A stretch of 64,000 bases of DNA from Pelecanus crispus (taxonomy: Eukaryota; Chordata; Aves; Pelecaniformes; Pelecanidae). The first letter of the stretch is position 1. Every line of letters begins with the position of its first letter. Below the pieces are notes generated by a model, which was given only the letters and a program-made list of their open reading frames with translations, did no database searches and was not told the DNA's origin. The position numbers and the translations under genes are program-made. Positions 51,561 through 63,399 of the stretch are shown here, one piece after another. The stretch spans positions 36,915,044-36,979,043 of the forward strand of contig NC_134649.1 of the NCBI RefSeq assembly GCF_030463565.1, read 5' to 3'.

Positions 51561-54500
51561 GACAGGAAAAGACCCCTAGGTGTAGTGTTTTTTGTTTTTA
51601 ATTTGCTTCTTTCTGTAGACACACACTCTACTTCCTAAGGTCATCCAGACATTACCAGTGGGTGCTTAAAATAGTGTGGGCCATGGAGCCCAGATCCAGC
51701 CTCTGAAACAATTCCATCCAACTGGCTGCTTGTATCTTGTGAGTGCCGAAGAGCACAGCATGCTGTCCTGGCAGCCAACTGCCTCCTGCTGTGTCCAAAC
51801 ATTTATTGGCACTTCCAGATTAGCTGCTGCTGTGTCCAGATGGGACTTGAAAGTGGAATTAGATGCATGAATTCTGCTTTGACACTGGCAGCCACCACTT
51901 GTGTGTCCAGATGCTTTGCAACAAGTCCGCAACTGAGCATCCAGTTCTTAATGCTGAATAAGCTAGACCTTACAGAATCCCTTGCAGTGTACAGGCAGTA
52001 ATATTTCTTTCCTGCTCACTTTTTATGTCACATTGTCACATTTGAGCTTTTTTCTTAAAAATCTCCAGTCTATCTTCAGGTATTTGGGGGCGTTTTGAGG
52101 CTTGTAGAGTTCAGAGAGTAGGGAGTGAATGGTCTTGTGACCTTTCTGGATGACTTAATGTCTTCTACAGGAAATTGCACTTAATGACCAAGGAAGTTTC
52201 AGGCCTATATTCCTAAAGGCTTAAGTTAGCATCAGATGTAAGAGTAAATTATGGTGAAAAGGAACGGACTGAAATAAACCAAACAGTCATTATATGAAAA
52301 TTACCTCTGATCACCATCAAAATAACAATTTATCAGTGATCCATGGATGCAGATCTTCATGTAATATTACCATTCCCAGACCTCAGAGTCCTCTGTATTG
52401 TATACACGCCAACTTGTTCTGCTGGCAGAGAATGTTTGCAGTCAAACATCAGCTCTCTGTATTTCTGTTTAGTTTTTCATCTGTTTATTCATATGAATGT
52501 AATAAAGGAACAGACAGCTCAGTTCTCTGAGATGATTCAACTTACTGATGTGCCACCAAACGCACTCCTCCCTGCTCCAAAAGCATGCTGAATTGACTCA
52601 CTCTGTGGCCACATGTCGCCTCTGAGAAAAGAGGGAGGAGGGCAGGACCACATCTTTCAGCAGCAGTCTTCTGTTACACTGGATTAGGTGTAATATGAAA
52701 CTGCACTTTTAGAGAAAAGTAGATTTGTGATGCAAAGAAAATTAAAAATTGCATGGAAGAGTCATTTTTCAATAAATATGCTGTTGAACTAGAAATATTC
52801 CAAACCAACAACTGTATCCCCAAAGTTATGTATGTTTTATTCTTTAGCAATAATTAATTATTAATGTTTTATCTCAAAATAATATTTTTCTGCAATATAG
52901 GCATTTCATCTCAATCAACTATTAAAAATGCAGATCAAGATCCCCACAATACAGTTTGAATAAATGCTAGAAATGTTAATAAAGTAACGTTTTTACAAAA
53001 GTGTCTCAGTTTTACTTTTAATCTCAACCCTTTCTTATTACCGCACAATACTTTCCATCCAGACAGCTTATCATTTTCCTTCTGCAGGGAAACACAGGGT
53101 GGGGACAAGAACCCTAACCTGATTTAACAGTCTCTTCTGAAATTCAACAGCATCCTGTGGCAATGTCTGCAAAATTAATCCTAGCACACTAAGGGACCCC
53201 TCACTGAGCATAACCTGCCTTAAACCCTTTTCCATTTAACTGAGGGAGAGCTATTTGCTCAAGCACTTCAGGATGACATAATTTGTTATTTGAGGCCAAA
53301 AGCTAAGGGTAATTAAGGCTAAAGAAAATGTTTTGAAGATTTTTGTAATTAAAATGCATAGACACACTAGTAACAGATACCATTTCAGAACGACAGGAAC
53401 ATGACAGGAAGAATTAAAAAAAAAAATGTTGCTATTGTGTAACCATTATGGAAGAAGATTGGAAAGCATTTTGTCAATAGCACCTCATTCTACTCCCACT
53501 AAGGGAAATACACAAATAAAATACGAAGGCTGGAAGCATATGGAAATTGCAATCTTTGTTTATATGATAGATGCATAACAGTATTTCAGCGAAGAATTTT
53601 AAAACATTTTATAGCAAATTTACAAAAGAATCCACAGCAATTCGACTGGGCTAAAAAAGAAAAAAAAAAAGAGGAAGGGGCCTGTTAGGAATGACAGTTG
53701 TTGCTGGCAGCCCTACCTCTCAAACAAACAAACTCAAGGTCCTTTTTATCTACAGTCTAGCACATTCTTTTAAAACAAAAATTTGAAGCAGTTGGGTATC
53801 AGGACTGAGTTAGCTCCTTATTTCTGGAAAGAGCAAGATGAATATGCAGATAATAGGCTGATCAAACACAATGAACACGATTTGTTAATACTTACATAGC
53901 AAGTTAATGCATGTTAATATGATAAGTTACAACAGATAAATTATTTGTTTCTAATTAGATGATAATAGTAACAATCACTGAAACCCCTGCTCCTACTAAA
54001 TTGTAATTTGTGGTAACACTTATTGCCCAGGACCATATGTTTACAGAGGAAAAAAGGAAAATATTGGATCAAGAAAGAAATTAAAGTGGATACCATCACA
54101 TTTTTTAATGTTTTACCCTGACTGAGCATTTTGAAATGCAAGACAAACTGTTAAGAAACACACAAAGTCACTTCTTACCCTTCTGTGATAAAACAATGAT
54201 AAATGAAAAATGAAAAGTCTTGTGGTCATAAGTGTTTCTGCATGGCAAACCTTTGTATTGTCAACACTGTATTTATTATCACAGAATAATTATATTAGTA
54301 GATGTTAGACCAGAAGTCATTCCAAGTTTTACACTCTAAGGGGTGGGTTTTTTTAGAATTAACCGGCCACTTTGTCAAATGCTTTCTGGCATGTAAAGAG
54401 ATTCTGCTACTATAACTTTACTATGTTGGGCAGTCTTCTAAACATGTACTCATGAAAGCAGCCTAAATTAATTTAGAGGCAAGATTTTTAAAAGGTTGGC

Positions 54501-57500
54501 TGCCCCAAACTGAATTCTTAAGATAATAGCTAGTTATTAATGAATGGTCAGACTATCAAAAATATTAAGCACCCACCAATTTTCACTAGGTTCAGTTCAA
54601 TATTGACCATTCAGAATTTTTGAAAATCAGGCCCAACGTCAAGCATTTGTATGCACATACAATATAAATTTGGTCACAAATCTTGTACAATTAAAATAGG
54701 CAGTCACTGCTGGCATTCTATCTACCCACAGCCCAACCCATCACTGCAGATCTGACTCTAATTTAGGAACATGTAAGACTGTAATTATAATATCAAGCCA
54801 CAAGAGGGCAAAAGCAGCCAGCATTTTTATAGGCATTTCAAACAGAGACACTTAACTACTGTTTCAGGATTTATGAATTTAAAGTCTGATTTAATACGAA
54901 AAAGCAGCGTTTAAGATGCAGCTAATATACAGCCAACAATCTTTAATGCGGAATATTTGACCTGCTGTCGTATTAATTTCCTTACTATGGCATCATTCGT
55001 AGAAACTGAGTCCCAAGGTATTTTGGAATAGTAACTATGATGCAATACAATTCTACATATTAAAAGAGTGTTAAATCTATCATTAAAGATATATATTTTC
55101 CTTTAATATACAAAGCATGATTTGGTTATACATACACAAAAGACTGCCCCAGAATCTAGAAATTGCAGACAGGCACTTAACCGCCTTAGAAGTAGTAAAA
55201 TGACATGGACTGGTAAAATAAAAATTCAGTGTTAAAAGTGCAAGAAAGGGTTAGAGAAAAATAAAGTCCAGTAATTAACCTGGTGCAAGGTTACAGGTGA
55301 TTTGTTTTTAAAAGGTCACAATGAAATATGAGTTTGAAACACATGCTTACATATGCAATTCAGAAATGGCAAATTCCCAAAATTTTATAGTGATTAATAA
55401 CAAGACTAATAACATAGATAACTTTCAATGAAGGCGATCTTATACCACCAGCTAACTTTTGTCCATTTTGCTCCAAATTGCACAATATTAAGGAAAAAGA
55501 GTGATAGACTGTACTCATTGAGTTCTCCATCCATCACAGTGGCAGAGGGAAACCTCATTCAGGAGCTAGGAGAAACAAAACACTGGACTGTAAATCCAAA
55601 AAGAAAGAATATGTATTTTCTCCCAGTCCAGGTATGGCATCATATTTCCAGGCCACACATACAGATCCTTACAACATCCCAAGCCAGATGAACATGCTTG
55701 AAAATTGGTATCAGAAGCATTATTTGTGGCCTGTTCGAATTGACAGATACTCTCTGTGCCAAAGGCACTAGACTTTACACCAACTGATTTGCAACATGGA
55801 TCAAAACACACTTGAAAAATCTATTATTTACTGCTTTTTTGTTGTTTTGCTTTTTTTTTTTTAAAGGCACAGGCAATGCACCACTTGTTCTATCACTCTA
55901 ATACCAGCACTGTACCACATTCATATGATCAAATATAAAACATATATGGTGGTATAAAAGTTATTGGCAATTATACCACAACTACACCAAACCCTGTATA
56001 TCCCTAAGTATTTTTGATCATGTTCTTAGCTCATGGCTAATAAAGAGCATCCTGCAAAAACAGATATTAGAAGAAATTCAGCTTATTGCTTCTTCTAAAC
56101 TCAACAAATATATGATTAGTTTTCTATTTCCCTAGCCAATCTCAAAAAGCAAAACTGCAATGCTAATACTGTGCCATGCTAACACAGCACTTCATACTTT
56201 CTGAGATTCTCCTGATTTGGTCTAATAAAATACTGCTGGCCTATGCCAATATCAGCTTTGGATCCTCAGAACAGAAAGACTGGTCTTCCACATTTTCTGT
56301 CTAACCCTTTCCCCCTCATGTCATGCAAGTAAAGGGACTATTCCCCACAAAGGAATCTAGAACTGATGGCTCTTCAACAGCCCTAGATTCCTCTCCCTCA
56401 CTAACAATCCTGTTTGCCCATTATGACCGCAGGAACATCCTTTGTAATGCAATCAAATGGGATCGTTCCCCCGCCCCCCCCCAAGATGCTGAACAGCCCC
56501 AGCTCCCCCTCACATAGCGATCATTACACTTTGTCTTTTTACTGTTCCATTATCAAATAAATATATGAGATGCTCTAATAGAAGTAACAGAATATAATTT
56601 TGAGCCAAGATGAATCCATGACATGAATAGCAGGACATGAAATACTAATTTAGGTCAATGACCAGTGTTCAAAAGTATTTTTGAAAATAAAATATCTTAT
56701 ATTTCCCATCCAATTATGAAATATTAAGTGCTTTAAAATGAAGGGACAAAGAGCAACCTAATAACTGATACGGAAACTAAGTCAACCCAAGGAATCAAAA
56801 CAAAACTTATTTTACAACTAATTTCTAAATAGCTTTGATTTTGTGATTACTATCAAACCCTGAGAGTTAATCTCAGCTGTTTAAAATTAGCTTAATTTCA
56901 TGTTAGGTAAACTGAAGGTGTTTGCAAATGATTTTATGCTACTTTTGTGCAAGTCTTGTTAAATCCAGTCTCATAAATGCTGGATGATTTTTGAAGCCAC
57001 ATTTCCTTTCAATGATGTTATGAACACAGTGTTAAATTCTTCTTACATACAACTATAAAAAGTCCTGGGTTTCATTGCTTTAGAAGTATTTTCAATACAA
57101 AACTTTGCACAACTTTCTAGTTGTAGAAAAAAAAAAAAATGTGGATGTACCCAAGCACACCAGGAAAATGATAACATAAGTTTGCTGGTGTGCTAGCTTG
57201 CTATTTGTAAGCACAGACTTGATAAACTAAATAATTGAAAATTCAAAGTTTGAAATGACAATTTATTGAATAGTGTTCTAAATCTGGGCTTTCAATGCTA
57301 ACATTGGTAATTTAAAGAGTAAGTTTCTAATTATGCTTTTACGTATGCTACAAGTAATAATATTACAATGGAACTTTGGAAGCACTGGTTCTTTGGTCTA
57401 AATTAATTTGAATCTGCTTTTAGACCATGAGCATAGTTCATTTTTTTTGGACAGCACTGGGCATTGCTGAAGTTTGTGGTTAGAAAAAAAATTTAAGATA

Positions 57501-58566
57501 GAGACTCCAATTTAGAAAAGAACATCAATTTAAAACAAATAATTATGCAGCCCAGCATCCCGATTAGGGTCAAAGGCACTTGACCTATTTCAGAAAAGCT
57601 ACTAGACCATTTAAGTCCCATTACAGTCAACTCAGAAGCCCATTATCAACCTGACCCTAGCCTAAATTGTAGCTGTTGAGGAATAGTGACATAAGAGCTT
57701 ACCAATATTAAGAGTGAGAAGTCTTACAACTAGTCAGGTTTTTTGCTAGAACAGTTTTTCACCATCCTAGTAAATTTATCAGCTTATCACAGGGTCAAAT
57801 GATCACTGGAGCCAATGCAAGGCAACATGGCTGGAAGTAAAGGAGGTTGTGGCTTCACAAAGGTTAAGTCAGACTAGGAACCAAGAATATTGAGACTTTT
57901 CTGATTACAGTTCTGAAGGGTAGATAGACACAGGAACAGAGTCATGCAAAACTGGAGCGGGACCAGATTTCAGCATGGATGGCGACCTCTTCTGACATAG
58001 TCTCATCTACTATTGTTATTTGGACTGGCTGTGCCTAGACAGATAACATAGCGTTTTACATGTGTTACCAAGGTAGCCCAGAAGCTGCACATTATCAGGA
58101 AGTAGAAGATTAGAAAATACTGTGAAGTCCAGACTAGTATTTTTAAGATGGGAAAAATTCAGCTGTATTTGAGAAAGTGATGGCCACAATTTAAACACAT
58201 GCTGGTCAAAGTAGTTATAAATGTAAAGTTAGAGGTTCTCCTTTAACTTGTTGATGCATTTACTTTGCAAAGAACAAGCTAAACCAAGATGAAGCAAATA
58301 ATGCAATTATACTATTAAACTTTTTGCCCCTCAGCACTACGCATGACACTTTCAATACCTTAGACCAATCATCCTTCTGGTAACATTTGCTAATTGAGAG
58401 CTGGATACCAGGGCTGGTGCTATTATTATTCTGCTATTATTCTACTCCTTCTCTTAAATTGCTTTGTCAGACTTCCGTCACTTGAGACAAGTTCCATTAA
58501 AAGAGACATTAGGTGTATTTAGGTATTTGCCAGATAATAGAGTAAGGTTCTTAGGCATCAATCTGT

Positions 58567-58612
58567 ACAGATTAGTCTAATCTGTTGCTGCTGGAAACCT
58601 TGTTTCCAGCAG
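58567..58612. repeat. Two adjacent perfect palindromes downstream of HESX1
   Basis: ACAGATTAGTCTAATCTGT (58567-58585) has 9-bp arms around one base and contains two inverted TAATCT (OTX/bicoid-type) sites. It is followed after two bases by CTGCTGGAAAC-CTT-GTTTCCAGCAG (58588-58612), an 11-bp perfect stem with a 3-nt spacer. They lie about 2.8 kb beyond the HESX1 stop codon. Confidence 0.8.
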
Positions 58613-61239
58613 TAAGGTAGACAATAGTTTCAAATTACCTGCAATAAGGTTAAGCTATGGGCAATATATGTTTTGAGGTGAGAAGAAAAACAAAATAGAA
58701 GTCATGCATTCCCAATATTGTCTTTACCTTTACCAGATCAGGTAGGTATCTGAATTGAGATTCCAATTTCTCCAAAAACTATTCCTAATAGATTTGGCTC
58801 CATTTAAATTGCTTTATTTGTGAATGTTCCCTTAAGTATTTTTGACTGCAGGATACAACAGAAGTTCAGTTAGGAATGTTATTTCCTAAATCCAACAAAG
58901 CATGAATAATTAACATTTCAATATTGGATAAAAGTTTGTTATTTTCACACTAAAATAGGATTTCCAGAAGCAAAGTCAAACAATTCAAGATTTTAGAGAT
59001 TCTGTAAAAATGAAGGCAATGAGCCCATTAAGTTAGAGTCACAAAATGGCAAATACCTGTAGTCTGGTTCTAAAGCAGTGCAGCTTTTCAGTAATATTTT
59101 TCAGAAAAATACAGAAATGTTTTTTATTTCAACTCTTAGATCTCAACCTATCATCCAAAGTATCAACTAAGGATTGAAGTCAGATGATCCTTCCCTTTAG
59201 CTTTTCCTTATATGAGACTACATAAAATTAAGTTTTTTCTATTGCCCCTTTTCTCAAACTTACCTTTCATTCTATAGGACAGCAAAAATCAAGGATACAA
59301 ACATTGAGAAAAGAGCAGCAATACTTGGTTTGTTCATGTTACAACAGGTACAATGTTATCTTGTAAAATCCTAAACTAACTGCATTTCACAATACCTTGC
59401 AAACATTCATCAAAGCTACATTAAATCATCCATTACAACAACTGGAATGTATAGAGGTGTCTTAAGAAAGAACACAAACTGAAGGAAAAGCAGAGCATGT
59501 TGGAAGAGATATAGGAATCAAAAACTGTCTGGAAGCAGTAGAGACAGGTCTTTGAGATTTTAACACCTACTTCTTTGAGAGACTAAAATACACTGAAAGT
59601 AACATGCCAGAAAAAAAAAAAGATCTGTTGTCATTTTATTATTATTAAACAAGAAAGTGCAAGCGAAGAACAATCTAACTGTATTTGCACTACTAAAACA
59701 CTAAAAGAGTCTATGCAATTTTTTTTCCCCTCTTTTGCTATTTACATTTAGCCTATATTAACAATGATACGCTGATTTCTGTGTCCTCGGTGTCCTAACT
59801 GACTTCATAGAAGCTGAGTGTCAGACTGTGAATGAGCCTGGTGACTAAGGTGTATAGATTGAAGACTGGCTCAAATTCTTCCTCCAGTGAATACCAAAGT
59901 ACGTTGTATAAAGCAAAACTGTTTCCACAAGAAATCTGGAAACCAACATCGTAACACATAATAGCTCAGTGGCTAGGCATTCCTTCAATGTGGGATAGTT
60001 AGTCTGAGATCTATACTCTGAATTAGATAAAAACAATTTGAATGTCATAAACATTCACATAATTTCTTCCTCCTAGTTTTCAGAATTTTCCAGTGTTTGT
60101 TTTTTTTTTTTTAAATAGATAAAATTATTCAGTTCAGTTTTTTGACTGCTGTAAATATAGTTTTGGTTCAAAATAGAACTTATTTTTCAAGTCAGCCAAG
60201 TGGGAAAACCTAATTAACAAAGCTTTATGTCCAAATTCTTTGGAATGTACTTGTTCTTTTAGATTTACAGATTGAAATACCATTTAAAGTCAATGCTTCT
60301 GCTGAACCACCAGCCTAACACAAAATTATTTTTTATATATACAAGTGGGCCCATGTAGAATGTATCTCTAGTAAGTAACACAGGCTGAAGTCTCAGTGAA
60401 GGACACTAGCACTTCAAGCAAGTGCTTAAAGCTCTGCTGAACAAGGAACAGTGTAAACCCATACTTACAATGTTTACCTACATCATGGTCATGAAGAGCT
60501 GGGTTTTTTTGTATAAGGCTCTCCTTATGCATATTGACTTCAGGCTGAATATCAAATACGACGATAATTAACTTTCACGTACTGTTTGATAAAAGTGAAT
60601 TCAACATCCCCAAATTAATGGCAATTATCTGGATATCTGGTCTGGTCCCAACTGATTTGATGCCGTGAAATGCTGCATTCTGTCATTAAAAGATAATGAG
60701 GGCAACTTCCATAACTGGAACGCTTATACTGACAAGAAAGGAGATATCCAAGGTTAAGCACTAAACAGACAAATATCCTAAATTAATGAAATAAAATAAT
60801 GATATAAAAAAAAAAGATGGTTTTCAGCTTCTTTTAACCAAACAATTGTTCAAACTGAACAGTCAGTTGAAAACTAGCCCTTCCATTTGAGATACCTTTT
60901 TCTAAAAATTATGTTCTTTATGAAAACTATCATACTCTTTATACATAAGCTATTTAAACTCCAGTGTAATGCACAATCTGTTTCGGGTAGCAAAATGTAT
61001 TTTGCATATTTCAGACTTTAAACAGACTTTTTTAAAAACCATGATGCTTTGTTAAGTCATCTTCAGTAATTCATAAGCTGCAGTAATTCATACTAGCTGA
61101 AAATCTTGTGCAACCTAGGGTTTGGATTTTTTAACTGCAAAAATATCTAAAGTTTTCTGAAAATACTTATTAAAATATACATGAAAAGTTCACTTTTCCC
61201 ACAAAGAGTAGATTATAATACTACTTTAAGTATTTACAG

Positions 61240-61245
61240 TTTATT
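61240..61245 (-). terminator. Candidate HESX1 poly-A signal AATAAA
   Basis: The minus strand reads AATAAA at 61245-61240, 138 nt after the HESX1 stop codon. It is a plausible first poly-A signal. The HESX1 3'UTR in this species is unknown and later signals are possible. Confidence 0.45.
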
Positions 61246-61382
61246 TGAATGAAAATTATTATAATCTTTCAAATCTGGGGATAAAATAATAATTAATATA
61301 TTGTTTCTTAATACAAGTTATGAAAATTTCAGTAATTCTTCGTATTCTATTGTAGTACTGTAACAGCAAACCATCCTTCTTT

Positions 61383-61481
61383 CTACTCTAGCAGGCTGGA
61401 GGTGAAAGTATTTTTCACCATTAGAAACTGAGATTCTCGGTGTGATCTTTTCAGCTTTGCACGACGGTTCTGGAACCAGAT
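61383..61481 (-). CDS. HESX1: HESX1 exon 4, recognition helix and C-terminus
   Basis: A 99-nt coding part. The acceptor TTAG ends at 61482 and the stop TAG is at 61385-61383. It encodes [20 protein letters not shown], then [12 protein letters not shown]. This is DNA-recognition helix 3 with Q50/N51 and the basic tail. The short C-terminus ending in LLE matches mammalian HESX1. Confidence 0.96.
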   Translation of the reverse strand: MWFQNRRAKLKRSHRESQFLMVKNTFTSSLLE

Positions 61482-63369
61482 CTAAAATTGAAAGAAAAGG
61501 CATGCTTTTCAGAAATACAGCACTGTAAGCAGAACAATCTTTGAAGCTTAAAAATATTCACACAACTTTACAGTATTTTGTGTAATGACAGTAGTTTGGA
61601 AACTCAATACATATTTAAGATCTGCAGATGATGGCATGTAGCTACCTGCAACAGTTTTAACGCCACAGACAAAGAAAACAATACCCCCAGCTTAACTGGA
61701 AAGTGAACACCAGCTTCACTGTAATTAATATAAAAACTAATATGAACTTCAGTGAGACTGAATCAGACCCTGGAAGATCCTGAGCATCTGGAATTCACAC
61801 ACAAGTCTTAAGGTGTTATTTCTTCAGCTGCTTAATTAATCTCAGCATCAAGTTGCCCATCAACCCCAACATAAGACTTGCATCAAAAGCTTAATAAACA
61901 TCAAGGTGAGGCCCAAATTCTAATGTTTATCATATGCTTCTCATCACATTAGACTACCTGGAAATCAATAATTAAAATCCCCAAGTAGATTTTGCTTTTG
62001 GCCAGATGAAGACATAGGCTCAAACATTGGTTTAAACACACATATGCTCTACTGACAGTCTCATGAAATACTTAGACATTCATACAAATTATTTAAATAT
62101 TTGTTTCAAATTTGTTTTTCAAATGTGGTGACAAGCATAATATAAACATTCTGGACATGATAACTAGAGATTAACAGAGCAGATATCATGGAAATATCAT
62201 AGTGATGAATACTTCATCAACACTATGGAAGAAGGTTTAAGATTTCAGAAAGAATTCAATGGCTTGCATTTCACAAATCATTAAAGGCATACCACATGTA
62301 TAAATGTACATTGTTTTAAACTGAGATTATCAAAATTATTGCTACTGCTGTCTAACTACTCATTTATGTAACCAGAGAGTACATACAGATGGAAATACAG
62401 AAAAGTTCAAATAAATTTTTAATTACCTGGATCCTGTCTTCATCTAAATCTAATTTGCGAGCTAGCTCTTCTCTAATATCAATGCCAGGGTAGGAGTTCA
62501 TTTTAAAAACACTTTCCAAGACTTCAATCTGAGGAGATTAAAACACTTGTTGAATAGTTATCACTACCTTCATAGGAGTAATAAAGAAAATAAATACAAA
62601 AACCAGTTTAGTTTGTTCAACAGGAGACTTCCAAGCAGTGTTTGCACAATTCTGATTCCACGCATAAACACAGGTCTACTGAAATTAGCAACATTACTGT
62701 TAATTTACACTAGTTTCTGGTTACATTTCTCTCTGCAGAGGTACATCATACTGAATTAGTCAGCTGTTACAGGCTTCTATCAACCTTTCACTCAACTACA
62801 TTGTTATTAATTTATTAAATACTAAGAAAATCCCTACCTGGTTTCTAGTGAATGCAGTTCTTGGTCTTCTACCCCTGTACCAGCTCAATTCTCGTTTGAA
62901 AGATAGCCTTTCAGTGACTGAAAAGTATTTTTCACATTTCAAAACTCTTTCCTCTTGCACTGGATTACTGTTAACATGAAATAATGGATTTTCATAGCAA
63001 ACAACAGGAATTTGCAGATGAGGATTACTGTCATCACCTAAAACTAGAAAAAGCAAACAAACAAGAGCTTCAATTTACTGGTTTTCAGTAGAAACATGAA
63101 AATGTGTACATTTTTAAAGGAGTAAAGGCTTGACTTACCCAGACTGCTGACTTACCCAAATCGGTGCATGCATCCATCCACGGTCTGTGAGGTTTCACAG
63201 CTGGAATGCCATCTTTTTTCTGCTCCAGTCCCAAAATACTTTCAATGGAAAATGAGCACTGTGTGGTTTTGTTTTCTACAAAACCAGACACTTTCTGAAG
63301 ATTCTGAGACGCTGATGTATTAGCAGCATATAGCGATGTACTTGCCATGCTTTCACCTTCAGCCAGCAT
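61383..63369 (-). CDS. HESX1: HESX1 gene, complete coding span, four exons
   Basis: HESX1 (also known as RPX/ANF) is a paired-like homeodomain transcriptional repressor of the nucleus. Known of the family: it recruits TLE/Groucho through an N-terminal eh1 motif, opposes PROP1, and is needed for forebrain and anterior pituitary development. Four exons with matching phase give 197 residues from the ATG at 63348 (204 from the upstream in-frame ATG at 63369); human has 185. Using the 197-residue numbering: eh1 motif FSIESILGL at 33-41, conserved KPHRPW at 52-57, and homeodomain at 120-179 with Q50 (169) and N51 (170) in WFQNRRAK. The ATG at 63348 has the better context (A at -3, G at +4). The frame is closed by a stop at 63411-63409, so translation cannot start further upstream. 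Orientation and place beside IL17RD fit vertebrate synteny. Confidence 0.96.
62427..62528 (-). CDS. HESX1: HESX1 exon 3, homeodomain helices 1-2
   Basis: A 102-nt exon in phase 0 at both ends. The acceptor TCAG ends at 62529 and the donor is CAG|GTAATT at 62427/62426. It encodes [20 protein letters not shown], then [14 protein letters not shown]. Skipping it would keep the frame but remove most of the homeodomain. Confidence 0.95.
62838..63037 (-). CDS. HESX1: HESX1 exon 2, linker and start of the homeodomain
   Basis: A 200-nt exon. The acceptor TTAG ends at 63038 and the donor is CAG|GTAGGG at 62838/62837. It encodes a variable linker, then the conserved [20 protein letters not shown] and [10 protein letters not shown], which is the N-terminal arm and helix 1 start of the homeodomain. 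It ends in phase 0. Confidence 0.95.
63156..63369 (-). CDS. HESX1: HESX1 exon 1, eh1 repression motif
   Basis: Encodes the N-terminus with [15 protein letters not shown] (the eh1 motif that binds TLE corepressors) and KPHRPW. The donor used is TTGG|GTAAGTC at 63156/63155; it leaves one base that makes Gly with the first two bases of exon 2. A second, near-identical donor, TGG|GTAAGTC, lies 17 nt further on (exon end 63139) and would shift the frame. Two start codons are possible, at 63369 (moderate context) and 63348 (strong context, preferred). Confidence 0.93.
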
Positions 63370-63399
63370 AGCATGTATACTGTACTTGCATTTCTCCAC

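Larger units (their letters stand above)
47600..61382. other. Intergenic region between IL17RD and HESX1
   Basis: The right part of the CpG island and the presumed IL17RD 5'UTR lie at its left edge. The HESX1 3'UTR lies at its right edge. Between them (about 48.2-61.2 kb) I see a CR1 remnant (48586-48700), a CTCF-like motif (51547-51560) and adjacent palindromes (58567-58612). No gene is supported. Open frames of 60-120 codons here lack recognisable domains and splice context. Confidence 0.8.

Noticed and set aside
51660..51930. Repeated TGTGTCCA strings suggesting a tandem repeat
   Set aside because: Three imperfect short matches with irregular spacing; no repeat unit could be defined.
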